From NCBI RefSeq assembly GCF_910592395.1, contig NC_088321.1, positions 4,528,001-4,588,000 on the forward strand: a DNA stretch of 60,000 nucleotides, read 5' to 3'. This stretch comes from Lineus longissimus (Eukaryota > Nemertea > Pilidiophora > Heteronemertea > Lineidae). The notes beneath the pieces are model-generated. The model had not been told where the DNA came from and ran no database searches. It saw only the letters and a program-made list of their open reading frames with translations. The position numbers were made by a program, and so were the translations under genes. The stretch's first letter is position 1. Every line of letters starts with the position of its first letter. This document shows positions 20,496 to 29,878 of the stretch, piece by piece.

Positions 20496-20536
20496 TTATT
20501 ATTGTAGTTATCCAGCTTACCAATAACGAGTACCAT
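20462..20536 (-). CDS. 24-residue frame, N-terminus shared with another gene
   Basis: It starts four bases after the stop of the 361-residue gene and encodes MVLVIGKLDNYNNNILI plus seven residues. The first 17 codons are identical in protein to the start of the 115-residue gene at 31873 in the second Polinton. There the sequence continues into an unrelated basic protein. Here it may be the original start of the coiled-coil gene, separated by a one-base shift, or a recombination scar. Confidence 0.45.
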   Translation of the reverse strand: MVLVIGKLDNYNNNILITLQLQKE

Positions 20537-20539
20537 ATT

Positions 20540-21625
20540 TTACCCTATGACATACAATCCAGGTGCTATTACATAATCTAGTCTTGTATGAGTGTCACTC
20601 ACTGCTTTTTGGTATCTTTGAATTGAAGTGGGAATATCAGGATGTTGATAAATCGAGTCCTTTAATAGTTTGTTAAATTCCTTCTGAGCATCCAATTCTG
20701 TACCCGGTACTCCAATTATTGGTGTTCTGGTCAACGCCTGAGCACCCAGAATACAGTAAACATATGTTCTTATTGTGTCATTCAACCTCTCTATTCCAGG
20801 ATTAGAGAAACCATTTGATTTAAATATCATGAATTGTTGATAGGTTTGACATTCATTTTGTGTAATTACATCAAATACATTCTTGTGTTGTTTCACATGA
20901 TACTTAATGAAGGTATCTGGATATTTGAAATTAGCCATTCCAGCATCCCAGTCTTTACTGAACATCGGTGGCATTCTATTTTCATGAACTTGCATGAGGA
21001 AGAAATTGATTTTAGAGTTATCGATGTAATATCCAGGATCAGTTATGTTCGGGTTGTAATCCGGTACACTCCATGACCTCCAACCACCGTTATTTTCAAA
21101 CACTGAGAAATCATATTCGTCTTTTAAACCAAATTCACTCAATAACCCTCCTAGTTTCCTACGGTTAATGTTATTGTTTGTCTCATTGAAATCACTTTCA
21201 CCTGGAATTGGTATCTCTAGATTCTTCATGATCTTCAATATTTGATAGTAAACATGAAATCTGTAAATTGACCTTATCAATGGGTCACTGTGATTCAAGT
21301 GATCATCTATTGAAATACCACAACCGGTAGTAGCAAACCAAACAGCCATGTTAAATTGGTTCTGGTAAAACGATAATGGATTCTTTTCCAGTCGCAGACA
21401 GTCTTTCTTATTTTTCAGGCTCAAAAACCCAGGTGTTATCTTAGTTTCTTGTAGGCGGAAGAAATTGTTACTGGTAACAGTTACTTCTAAATTAAAGAAG
21501 TCATAGGTGAAGTTACTTTTATGTTGAGTTGCTATTGGATAATACTTTATTACTCCAGAAGCTGATGAATAATTATGTTTGGTTTTAACTTCAGTTTTGG
21601 ATAATGAAGACAGTAAAAAGGCCAT
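20540..21625 (-). CDS. conserved Polinton structural candidate, 361 residues
   Basis: An intact 361-residue protein, nearly identical to that at 30862-31869. Landmarks are FNMAVWFATTGCGISIDDHL near residues 91-110, IYRFHVYYQILK, then GFSNPGIERLNDTIRTYVYC and ILGAQALTRTPIIGVPG near the end. I recognise it as a protein that recurs with Polinton integrases in invertebrates. Its conservation and its place next to the terminus suggest a major virion protein, but I cannot show a jelly-roll fold, so major capsid protein is only a hypothesis. No membrane segment is seen. The start is ATAAATGGCC, and the terminal palindrome lies 40 bases upstream. Confidence 0.6.
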   Translation of the reverse strand: MAFLLSSLSKTEVKTKHNYSSASGVIKYYPIATQHKSNFTYDFFNLEVTVTSNNFFRLQETKITPGFLSLKNKKDCLRLEKNPLSFYQNQFNMAVWFATTGCGISIDDHLNHSDPLIRSIYRFHVYYQILKIMKNLEIPIPGESDFNETNNNINRRKLGGLLSEFGLKDEYDFSVFENNGGWRSWSVPDYNPNITDPGYYIDNSKINFFLMQVHENRMPPMFSKDWDAGMANFKYPDTFIKYHVKQHKNVFDVITQNECQTYQQFMIFKSNGFSNPGIERLNDTIRTYVYCILGAQALTRTPIIGVPGTELDAQKEFNKLLKDSIYQHPDIPTSIQRYQKAVSDTHTRLDYVIAPGLYVIG

Positions 21626-21665
21626 TTATTTTAAGGAAATAACCCATTGAGCTATAGTATTCCCT

Positions 21666-21808
21666 AAGAATGATAATATTGGGGTGGCTGGTTCTTAGGG
21701 GTTTCTAGGCTAATTTGAAGCCTTTTTGAGACCAAAGGCCTGTAAGGGCTTTGGTCAAAAGGGCTTCAAAATACCTAGGAATCCTAGCAACCCAGTATTA
21801 TCATTCTT
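21666..21808. repeat. terminal palindrome of the first Polinton
   Basis: Outer arms AAGAATGATAATATTGGG (21666-21683) and CCCAGTATTATCATTCTT (21791-21808) pair at 17 of 18 positions. Inside is an imperfect palindrome with arms such as GAAGCCTTTTTGAGACCAAAG and CTTTGGTCAAAAGGGCTTC. The whole stretch can fold into a long hairpin or cruciform. It is upstream of the 361-residue gene and marks the limit of Polinton-like sequence. A related palindrome stands at 30634-30763. Confidence 0.8.
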
Positions 21809-22422
21809 GGATTCCATTTGGTTGCCTTTGCTCCCTTTTATGTAAGTGTTACATAGCCTGTACGTATTCCCTGCTATTATTTATAGGCCCTTGCCAATAT
21901 GCATAGTTTATACATGTGACCGTAGAGCTGTAAGCCAAACATTATTTGTAAGATTTAATCATTTAATTATAGGCCTAATTGAACTCTTATAGGCCTATAC
22001 CACTTAACTTGTTTTGACGTTGCTACGAGTTGGTTTTGGAATGTTTTAAGACAGTTCAGGAATAGCCACCAACAGAGAAACCCCTGTTTGGATGAGCTCC
22101 TACTCAAAATATTAAAAGTTTCATCATCACCGTTATCTTATCTTCAAGTTACGTTCGTACAATCACATTCCTCCACGCTGTCTGGCACAAGTCTTCTATC
22201 GGCTTGAGTTAGGACAAGAACATGCCGTCGCTGACATTACATAAGACTAAGTATGTACATGATATAAGTGGTGCCGGTTGAATAAGTCCCTGTTATTCGG
22301 AAATAGTTGTTGGCGTGGCGAAATTGAGGCTCAAGGATGGCGTCATACAGTTTTAGAGCTCCGGGTTTATGAGTATTCTATGGCGCAAATACGGACGACA
22401 AGTACAAGAACGTAACGTGATC

Positions 22423-22787
22423 GTCCCATACCCGAAGCGAACCTCTTGTCATCCACTGCTCCAGGGAAACAGAGTATTGGGGAAATGAAAGGTAGAATCC
22501 CCTGAAGCAACGAATGTAACCTAACTGGTTATAAACCTCCATGTCCTGCCCGCCAACTACGGGGGGGGGGGGGAGGGGGGTTAAAAACATGTTCCAACTG
22601 CCACTCCGGACAGGGGTCCATCATGGAGCTTCCTAACACACTTCCTTCCTGACGTTCTGGACAAAGAAGACTGGGTTGCACTGGATTCCGCGAGGTGTCG
22701 CTTCGGATGGTCCCATACCCGAAGCGAACCTCTTGTCATCCACTGCTCCAGGGAAACAGAGTATTGGGGAAATGAAAGGCAGAATCC
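22423..22787. repeat. 78-bp direct repeat, two copies 287 bp apart
   Basis: The segment starting GTCCCATACCCGAAGCG (22423-22500) recurs at 22710-22787 with one visible mismatch (GGTAGAATCC versus GGCAGAATCC). The second copy is preceded by CGCTTCGG, which can pair with CCGAAGCG inside the repeat. It could be part of the terminal repeat system of the adjoining DIRS-like element, or a local duplication. Confidence 0.7.
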
Positions 22788-22849
22788 TCCAGCGCTTTCG
22801 CAATCCAACAAACAATTGAACACCTATACTTTATCAAGACACATCCCAC

Positions 22850-22900
22850 CAGTGATTGAGTATGCTTTTCTACCCCCAACTCCCCATTACTCAATCACTG
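22850..22900. repeat. hairpin downstream of the tyrosine recombinase gene
   Basis: CAGTGATTGAGTA (22850-22862) pairs perfectly with TACTCAATCACTG (22888-22900). DIRS-like elements have inverted and circular-junction repeats outside their recombinase gene, so this may belong to that element's end. Confidence 0.6.
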
Positions 22901-23133
22901 AGATGAGAAACAAACCACACAAAACCAATTTCAAAGAAAATGTTTATTCAACTTCGTAAACAACCAACAAAATAGGCCCATGGCATTAGCCAAACCAGGA
23001 CAAACATTATATTAACAAAATATTGATAAATCTCTAGCTTAATACATGAATTGGAAAATAGACGGAATTGTTGCTTTAAATTGTATTCCAACGTGAGATC
23101 CAAAGGTTACAAAAATACATCGTACTTGTAAAT

Positions 23134-24298
23134 CTACTTGAAGGCTAGCCCCAATTTTGTCTCATCACTACTATTAAACTTTTGTTCGAACTCTACTGAC
23201 GAACGCACCGATCGAGACAACCTACTTGCAACAAGTGTCGCATCTCCGAACTTCTCTACCCTACTGTAGTACAATGCTGATTCTTTCGTGTGCCATCCTA
23301 TATGATTCATCATCTGATCCTCTGACTCAACTGAGCCCGACATACCAAGCAAAATTGAGCAACCCGATCGCAAACTATGCAATGTCTCACCATTATCTAT
23401 ACCAATTACTGCAAGATATCCCTTGAACCTTGTATACATGGTTTCATAAGAAACTTTCTGGTCCAAAACTGCCCCTGACTCAGATACTACCCTGAACAAA
23501 TACCCATATCTGAGATCTACACCATTCGAAGCTGACCAACTGATGTATCTCTCAATGGCCTGAATAGGACAGATACCAGCGTCCTCACACCTTTTTACTA
23601 CAAATCTGTTAGCAACACCTTTCCCACCCCGTATCGTCTTAGTGATTGTATGGCAGAATACAAAACCTGAATCATCACTCAATTTCTTGATTTCTTGAGT
23701 AGGCATAGCAGCAAGATCCGATGCTCTATCGCCCGCAAAAAACTGTAATTTCAAAAATGCTTGATCCCTGAGAAAGACAAACTTTTGTCTTGTTAAAATA
23801 TCATTCCTACCAAATTCTCTATCAATATATTCACAAATCCTGAATAACTTGGATACAAACATGGGCTTTGCCTGGGTGGGCAGAACATGAGCCTTGGCTT
23901 GTTCCAAGGCAACTTGCTTACAGTAACCCTTCACTGCAGGGGCGCAAGCAGGATTCCCACTCCATGTTTTAATATCCCACACCCGACATCTACCCTGTGT
24001 GTCAAATAATGTCAACTAGTTTCTGTACAATATTGTTCACAGAAGTAGCAGCCAATCTTACAGGACACGAACAGGAACGGCTTTTCTTGTCTCCTAAGAA
24101 AGGACAGTGAATGGCATGAACTTTCGTCTTACCATGAGAATCCTCCCAAATCAAAAACCTTATAATGTCATCTGGTATACAAGTGGAAAGGGAAGGAGTA
24201 AAAGGCAACGCATTGAAAAATGCCTCCACAGAGTTTTTTAAACTAGATTTTCTTTTGAAATTTGATGAATTTTCCGATGAGTCCTTTAGGTACGCCAT
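23134..24298 (-). pseudogene. DIRS tyrosine recombinase
   Basis: Two overlapping frames (24298-24002 and 24015-23134) give the N-terminal and catalytic parts, separated by a frameshift near 24010. The catalytic part has FFAGDRASDLAAM (first arginine), LHSLRSGCSILL (HxxR box) and HIGWHTKESALYYSR (final His/Trp and the tyrosine). This enzyme would join circular cDNA to the genome without target duplication. The catalytic residues are preserved, but the frameshift breaks the full protein. Confidence 0.8.
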
Positions 24299-24386
24299 TC
24301 GCTCATTCGCTTATTTATTGCCAGCAAATCAATCTGTAAAGCTGTTTTCTGCGCCGTGTCCTGCAAGATATAGATGCAAACACCAT

Positions 24387-25499
24387 TTAATAACAACACA
24401 ATCTGTATGCCCGCAGAGCACATTGCAATCCTGCCTCATCTGGCACAAATCCTTTTTTGCCAGGGAGCAGCAAAATATTCTTGTCACCTTTGTTGCCTAA
24501 CAGTATTGAATCAACTACGCACAATGCTACAACTGGAGCCCACACTTCAGCATAGGATAAATCAGGCGCAACTACGATACAGCATGGCACCTGCTGCTCT
24601 AACAAGACGATCATCACTGATAGCACTAGGTGAAATGGCGGGAACACATAAGGATTATTAACGCCTGAAATATCCTGTGCAAACATGTTCACTCCCGCAG
24701 ACGCTGGTGTTGGGCAAGGAGTATAATGTGGCAACATAGCATTATTTTCGTCTCTCATAACATTACTATCCAACGCCATTAAATCCATGGAATGTGGACC
24801 GAATGCATGTTGAACCAGGGACCACGCTGTGGGAGACAACATCATATCATTTCTATTGATAGATCTAGACGGCTTATCTGCCGGGTTCTTAGCAGATGGA
24901 ATATACATAAGCTTCAAATCTGCATTAGAGGCCAGGACCAACTGAAATATCTGCTTAATAATACCATTTAACCTGCTGTCCTTTCCCCCTTGATTTTGTC
25001 ATACATCAATGAGAACCTGGCTGTCTGTTAGGACATCCACCCTGCTGTCAACTCTTTTCTTAGACAGCGAATGTAATGCATTCAACATTGCCTGTGCTTC
25101 TTTCAAATGAATTGGCCTAGCATCGTCATTCTCCCAGTAATCCGAAAAATTGAAAGAATTATCAGCCAACACTGACACCCCATACTTGAACAAAGACGCA
25201 TCAGTTGCTAAGGACATCTGCTTATGACACTCCTTTCTCCAGCTCATGCCGCCCAGCCAAGTATCCAGAAATCGCCAATACTCCATTTCCTGACGGAGCT
25301 TGGGGTACAAGGAAACATACTTTTCGGTTCTGAGGGCGAAAGAAATGGCTTTGTTCACTTCTCTAACATACAACCTAGCCCCTGGAACAACTAACATGAG
25401 AGATATGCATTTCCCCTGGAATCTTTGCAAAGTTTTCGCATCAACCTTGAAAAGTTCTCGTTCCTTTTCCGCAAAGATTACTACTGCCTTCTTCCAGGC
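24387..25499 (-). pseudogene. DIRS RNase H and connecting region, one internal stop
   Basis: The frame runs from about 25499 through KTLQRFQGKCISLMLVVPGA, an RNase H core with LATDASLFKYGVSV, HLKEAQAMLNAL and VLTDSQVLIDV, then a TGA at 24999-25001 where tryptophan is expected. It continues through IPSAKNPADKPSR and SGVNNPYVFPPF to 24387. These are typical DIRS blocks. Reverse transcriptase motifs are absent. The first 16 or so codons overlap the LTR-like repeat. Confidence 0.75.
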
Positions 25500-25631
25500 T
25501 ACGTGGGGTTACCACGATTTTATGACAAGGACGTAGTCAAAACCGAAACATTTCCAAAATCTTTTTCAAAACTGTTTATTCAAGCAAGGCACCAGTATTA
25601 AATACAAATTTTCTAACTGCATGCAATTACA
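25448..25631 (-). repeat. LTR, 3' copy
   Basis: This 184-bp direct repeat matches 29038-29218 with a few differences. On the minus strand it begins TGTAATTGC and ends AACTTTTCA, so it has TG...CA ends, and it contains AATAAA. It joins DIRS coding sequence directly. Confidence 0.7.
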
Positions 25632-26354
25632 ATATTATAAATCTATTCGCATGCTATGAATTAGCAATTTGCCATGATCGGACAATTTGGACAGCAAATA
25701 TCTTCCCTAACCCCATTAAAATGATAGTTAACAACGGAACAAACAAAACGTTTAAATCGACTGCTTCCCAAAAGACAGTCTTTAGGCACGAAATCGCGCA
25801 TCCCCGATAAAAGTATTTCCGCTGAATGATACTAAATCATTCGATACACCACGTTAACAATATAATAACTAATTCAGTTATTATCCAATTACAAAGATTG
25901 CTGTCCAATAGTCCGATATCGCAGCATGCAGAAATAAGATTAAACTCGAAGAAATTAAAGGGCCGATATTTTCTATATCCCGGGGGTATACTTTACATAC
26001 GCCCCCCTCTTAAAGTTAAAAGCTTCTTTTAACTAAACAATCTGTTACCCCGAATCCCAGAACTCAAAATCTCACTGTATAAATCACAGAAAACCCGCAG
26101 ATGTGTTGCGAGATGAATTCCCCGCGGAAAGAATCCATCTCTCATTGAGTTGTTCCGGCCAATCAAGGCAAGAAAAACCCAACTCTACACAATCTAATTT
26201 CGTATGCCCGAACGGCACATTATGCATACTCGTTAAAATTACTCTTACACTGGATAATATATCATGCAATACAATTCATGCGAAAAAAATTCATGCGATA
26301 CCTTTCATGCGAAACAATTTCAATAAACAAAACTTCCAATACCAAAGACTCGAC
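25632..26354. other. retroelement region between envelope gene and 3' LTR
   Basis: AT-rich, no gene seen. It lies downstream of the envelope stop on the minus strand and probably forms the 3' untranslated part of the transcript, including any polypurine tract. A short duplicated word, TTCATGCGAAA/TTCATGCGATA, occurs near 26276-26316. Confidence 0.4.
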
Positions 26355-28199
26355 TCATTCTTTGCTTTTGAAAGGACCAAGTGATTCAAAAGGAAACTTA
26401 GTACCGAGGGTAGACATAGCAATTCTCGGGTGATCACTGGAAGTACCAGGCAGAGCGTTAGTTGCTTCAGGTCCGCCTTTTACCGGTTCATTTTTCACTT
26501 TTGATACCTTCCTTTTAGGCAGGTGCAGAAAACCACTTTTATACAAGAAATAGGTAGTCAAAACTATGCCAACTATAATTAAAATGGTTGTAACTGTTCC
26601 AGGAAAATAACTGCCTCTAGTGCTCCAGTGACCACGAATCGCTGTGTTTGCCCCATCCAGATTTGCCTGTAAATCAGACACAGATAAACTACTCAATTCC
26701 TTAATTGTCTTGAATTTCGCCCACTGCGGTAACAGCAGCGCTGGCACCTCAGTAACATTGGGCACGACGCCGGGCAAATTAAATGGTGGAACCGTTACCA
26801 TTTCAAAACCAATATAAGTTTCCACCCGTTCAGTAATAATCCCATGAATTTTCCAACCACTGCCAACAACTTGGCAATGTCCCGAAAGACGCAAAATATA
26901 TAGTTCACTTTGTAAGATAGAACGTTGCTCCGGTTGTCCTTGACACAAAAGGGAGTAGACTTCTCCAAGGGTCGATACTACATAAGTTCCGTGTGTTATT
27001 TCTGTTACTGATTCGTCGAAGTCGCTTGCGCCGGCGATGGACACTCGGCAGTGCTCACGCAATTCTTTTTCCCCAGTTAGGATCCCTCCAGGACAGAGTT
27101 TCTTCGCACGATCATACATCGGCCCGGTTCGACAGATTGTTGGCCGACTTCCAATGCACGTGCTCGGGAAGAATAGTCCTCCTGTTTCGGTATGAAGAGC
27201 TACATCCTCCGGAACATGTAGTTGAACAGTAACTCCAGTTACGTTTGAAGGGACTGGCCACGTTCGTATATGGTAACGGAGGTACTTTACATTATCGACG
27301 AGTGGTAGAGAAGCTTTAAATACAAGTCTATCAGAATCTTCCCAGTACGGATGTATCTCGATGTGTTCATAGTACCAGGTAAGGGCGGGGCCATGAAGGT
27401 TTCTCTTCCTGGCCATTCGAACAATCCGTGCAAGTTCATCTGGTGGCAAAATCTCTTCGGTTAACCAACCTAACTCAAGTGCAGCTCGCTGACGGTAAAA
27501 CCTATCTACTTGCCGTAGCCATCGATGGTGAACTGCTTCAATCATGGACAACACCCGTTCAATCTCCGCGTCTATCTCTAGGACAACGATCTTGGTCCGG
27601 GTGTAGTTCAATATGTCCTCCAATTGAATGACGTGGGTTGCAAGCTTGGATATGTAGCCCTCGACTTTCGTAATGTGTTGGCGATTCTCCTTTACTTCTT
27701 GGCGAGTCTGGTTGACAACGGTGACTAGCTCGGCAGCGACATGTACTATTTTCTGGTCAATAAGGGTCATCTCGTCTAGACGGCACTTAATGGCTCGGAC
27801 CTCAGCAGTTGTAGCCGTTCCGAATAACTTTCTGGCGATGGTACCAATAAATGGAAGGACAGCTGACCTGCGTCGTCGTGGGCGAGATTGAGGTAGTGTT
27901 GACATCATCTCCGCGATGCGCTGCATCCATATCTGCTTGGTTGAATTCGAAGATGATCGGAGCCAATGAAGTTTTCCTACCGCATGTTGGAAGGCACGAA
28001 TTCGTTGTCGAAGGTGGGGATTGTTGATTGGTGTATCCAAGGTCACAATAATATCCCACGTGGCAATGTGGCTGCGTATCGCGTCTCCGCCTGTCACAAG
28101 TGGACCATCTGGTAGTTCCGCTGGTTGGTTAAAGGGCAAATCAATACCGGCTCCAAGGACGATAGTTGACGTGCACAAAATCAGTAAACTATTTAACAT
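26355..28199 (-). CDS. retroelement envelope glycoprotein, F-protein-like
   Basis: An uninterrupted 614-residue frame. It has a signal peptide (about residues 1-17), a polybasic cleavage-type site at about 106-111, a hydrophobic segment just after it (about 113-127), long heptad-rich helices, several NxT/S sites and cysteines, and a membrane anchor at about 553-575 followed by a basic cytoplasmic tail. This layout matches the baculovirus F-like envelope proteins of insect errantiviruses and similar invertebrate retroelements, which mediate membrane fusion. The gene's ATG overlaps the stop of the pol remnant by seven bases. The frame has stayed open although the element has lost pol. Confidence 0.75.
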   Translation of the reverse strand: MLNSLLILCTSTIVLGAGIDLPFNQPAELPDGPLVTGGDAIRSHIATWDIIVTLDTPINNPHLRQRIRAFQHAVGKLHWLRSSSNSTKQIWMQRIAEMMSTLPQSRPRRRRSAVLPFIGTIARKLFGTATTAEVRAIKCRLDEMTLIDQKIVHVAAELVTVVNQTRQEVKENRQHITKVEGYISKLATHVIQLEDILNYTRTKIVVLEIDAEIERVLSMIEAVHHRWLRQVDRFYRQRAALELGWLTEEILPPDELARIVRMARKRNLHGPALTWYYEHIEIHPYWEDSDRLVFKASLPLVDNVKYLRYHIRTWPVPSNVTGVTVQLHVPEDVALHTETGGLFFPSTCIGSRPTICRTGPMYDRAKKLCPGGILTGEKELREHCRVSIAGASDFDESVTEITHGTYVVSTLGEVYSLLCQGQPEQRSILQSELYILRLSGHCQVVGSGWKIHGIITERVETYIGFEMVTVPPFNLPGVVPNVTEVPALLLPQWAKFKTIKELSSLSVSDLQANLDGANTAIRGHWSTRGSYFPGTVTTILIIVGIVLTTYFLYKSGFLHLPKRKVSKVKNEPVKGGPEATNALPGTSSDHPRIAMSTLGTKFPFESLGPFKSKE

Positions 28200-28342
28200 C
28201 TTAACTTCTTCCTGTGCCTCTGCTCAGGTGATTCGGGCGGGGCTGTTGGTGGACGCTTGTGTTGGCTTTGTCGTTCAGCTCTCTGTTGCAGGTAAGTCAG
28301 CACGGGCTCTGAGTCTGCATCCATAGGCTGATCATCTAATGC
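28193..28342 (-). pseudogene. remnant of the pol C-terminus
   Basis: An open frame of about 50 codons, rich in P, Q and R, ends at the stop 28193-28195, overlapping the envelope start in ATGTTAA. Such basic, proline-rich ends are common at the end of integrase in env-bearing retroelements. It abuts the end of the protease frame, so a deletion of most of pol is inferred at about 28336-28350. Confidence 0.5.
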
Positions 28343-28680
28343 CTCCCTCCTTTTTGTAATACATCGGCACCAATTATAAGTTCATGGGTTATGTTATCAG
28401 CCACCGTCACAGGCAATTGTCCTATATTCTGGAGTTCCACGTTAGTTTGGCCGTACAATCGCATATTTTCCCCCGTAACAGTTTGTAGGTTAATACTTGG
28501 GTGTAGATAGAATCGTCGATGGGTTGCATTTTCGATCTTCCATAAAATATCACGTCGTAGGAGACTACAGCTGGCTCCCGTGTCTATGAGTGCTCGAATT
28601 CGAATACCATGAATGAAGACAACTGTACTTGGCCTACCTCGTTCCCCTATGACGTCTGTCCGTTTCCCTTTCAATCTCAA
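28336..28680 (-). pseudogene. retroelement aspartic protease
   Basis: The frame contains ALIDTGASCSLL, the DTG active-site loop of retropepsins, and a second conserved block THELIIGADVLQ near the end. The frame then stops after a few residues instead of passing into reverse transcriptase. It overlaps the gag-like frame by 47 bases in a different phase, so gag-to-protease frameshifting is possible. Confidence 0.75.
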
Positions 28681-28942
28681 AACGGAGTGGTCCCGTAACT
28701 GTACCAGTGATGACTTCTATAATGTGGGCATCCCCCACCCTTTGATGTGCAAGATTTACCTCTTTTATCCATGTCCGTACTGCAGCCGTGGTGCCTCCAT
28801 CGCAAGTTGTTGTCTGACGGATCAATTTCTTACATGATTCCTTAGTATACTGCCTAGTTCTGTGCTGCGCCTCCTCATGTCGACGTCGATCATCTAGTTG
28901 TGTCATATGATGCGTATACGCCTCAAATTGTTCCGCGTTCAT
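28634..28942 (-). CDS. gag-like frame, truncated
   Basis: A 102-residue hydrophilic frame beginning MNAEQFEAYTHHM with many R, H and T residues. It lies where gag should start, just after the primer-site-like sequence, but is much shorter than usual and has no zinc knuckle. It is assigned to gag by position only. Confidence 0.4.
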   Translation of the reverse strand: MNAEQFEAYTHHMTQLDDRRRHEEAQHRTRQYTKESCKKLIRQTTTCDGGTTAAVRTWIKEVNLAHQRVGDAHIIEVITGTVTGPLRFEIERETDRRHRGTR

Positions 28943-29028
28943 CGTTAGCTAGCGTCACACTCCGAAAGACTAGTAATCCGTTGAAGTTCGTTTATGAAAT
29001 TTTTTCCTTTGTTGAAATCCTTGGAAGG

Positions 29029-29037
29029 TCGCCAATG
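29029..29037 (-). promoter_or_regulatory. primer-binding-site-like sequence
   Basis: On the minus strand TTGGCGACC follows directly after the 5' LTR end (TTTTCA). Retroelements often carry TGG at this place, complementary to the CCA end of a tRNA. Which tRNA would pair cannot be decided from nine bases. Confidence 0.5.
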
Positions 29038-29218
29038 AAAAGTTCTCGTTCCTTTCCGCAAAGATTACTACTGCCTTCTTCCAGGCTACGTGGGGTTACC
29101 ACGATTTTATAACAAGGACGTAGTCAAAACCGAAACATTTCCAAAATCTTTTTCAAAACTGTTTATTCAAGCAAGGCATCAGTATTAAATACAAATTTTC
29201 TAACTGCATGCAATTACA
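29038..29218 (-). repeat. LTR, 5' copy
   Basis: Direct repeat of 25448-25631, with small differences such as one T fewer in the TTTTCC run and GGCATC for GGCACC. It ends on the minus strand in AACTTTTCA next to the primer-site-like sequence. The near identity suggests a fairly recent insertion, or gene conversion. Confidence 0.7.
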
Positions 29219-29546
29219 ATACTAGAACTGGCAAAGCCAGATCGACGGTTTTCGTTTGGGGAAACTGGTATTGGCACCTGGAGGTCACATGATGTAACAT
29301 GTCAGAGGAGAATGGAGAGATTGATGTTCACACCAGAACCCAGTGGGCTATTGCTCAATAAATTTGGCTTTCGGAGCTCAGTGCGACACAGACCAGTATG
29401 TTTTGTGCGCCTTCTTATTTCTGCATCCTCCATGATGAAACCAATCCCATTTCAATCGGATGTAGCATATAGGAGAAAAAGCGATCTACGTAGTGTTGTA
29501 AACACGTGCGTTTTGTCTGCATGTCAAAATATGAAATGTCATTTAA

Positions 29547-29874
29547 AGGGGCACTGTATTCAATCGCGAATCGGTTTCAGCACGACCACCGTAGAGGGAG
29601 GTGCCCATCGGTAAAACGATGGAACTACAGGAAACGTATCTAAAATACCCAGCAATGCAGTTTGTTCAGTGATGTATTGCCGTCAAAGCTTCCACACAGC
29701 TTCTTCAAACATTCTAATGGGATATTATGCTTTCCTGAAGAAAGTTTAATAGACTTAATACAGGTAACAATGGCAATTTAGATAACGTGTTTCTTAGTTT
29801 CATTCCTAGCCGATAGGCGCCTCCCTCTATGGTGGTCGTGCTGAAACCGATTCGCGATTGAATGCAGTGCCCCT
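29547..29874. mobile_element. 328-bp MITE with TTAA target site
   Basis: TTAA flanks both ends (29543-29546 and 29875-29878). The terminal inverted repeats, starting AGGGGCACTG, are about 65 bp long and match with a few differences. TTAA targets are used by piggyBac and Kolobok superfamilies. No coding capacity is seen, so it would move with a transposase from elsewhere. Confidence 0.85.
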
Positions 29875-29878
29875 TTAA

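Larger units (their letters stand above)
1..21808. mobile_element. Polinton/Maverick-type element, left end outside the window
   Basis: The block joins a packaging ATPase, a chromodomain integrase of retroviral type, a protein-primed family B DNA polymerase and capsid-like genes. This combination defines Polintons/Mavericks and adintovirus-like elements. Genes lie on both strands with gaps of tens of bases. A hAT transposon (396-7049) interrupts the left part. The right limit is put at 21808, the outer edge of a palindrome that also marks the end of a related copy at 30634. No adenain-type protease and no canonical long double-jelly-roll capsid gene is visible; they may lie to the left. Integrase, polymerase and several small genes carry frameshifts or stops, so this copy is not intact. 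Confidence 0.9.
21809..22933. other. spacer between Polinton and DIRS remnant
   Basis: No gene is seen. The stretch has TAGGCCTA words near 21973-21998, a poly-G run at about 22561 and the repeats listed separately. Open frames on the minus strand here reflect the duplicated 78-bp repeat and have no recognisable domains. Confidence 0.5.
22934..25500 (-). mobile_element. DIRS-like retrotransposon fragment
   Basis: On the minus strand an RNase H region is followed by a tyrosine recombinase gene, the order typical of DIRS elements. The reverse transcriptase is missing: the coding frame fades at about 25500, where it meets the LTR-like repeat of an env-bearing retroelement. One stop and one or more frameshifts show decay. 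Confidence 0.78.
25448..29218 (-). mobile_element. env-bearing LTR retroelement with pol deleted
   Basis: On the minus strand the order is LTR (29218-29038), primer-site-like TTGGCGACC, gag-like frame, aspartic protease, a short remnant of the pol end, envelope gene, and LTR (25631-25448). Total length is about 3.8 kb. Reverse transcriptase, RNase H and integrase are missing. The bases next to the two LTRs (AACCT and ATACT) do not match well, so a clean target duplication is not seen. It is a defective, endogenous virus-like copy. Confidence 0.7.

Noticed and set aside
20834-21076. Plus-strand frame, also seen as a minus-strand frame at 31303-31575
   Set aside because: Both are antisense to the conserved structural candidate and are alike only because that gene is duplicated.
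26993-28326. Plus-strand frames across the envelope gene
   Set aside because: All are antisense shadows of the 614-residue minus-strand envelope frame.
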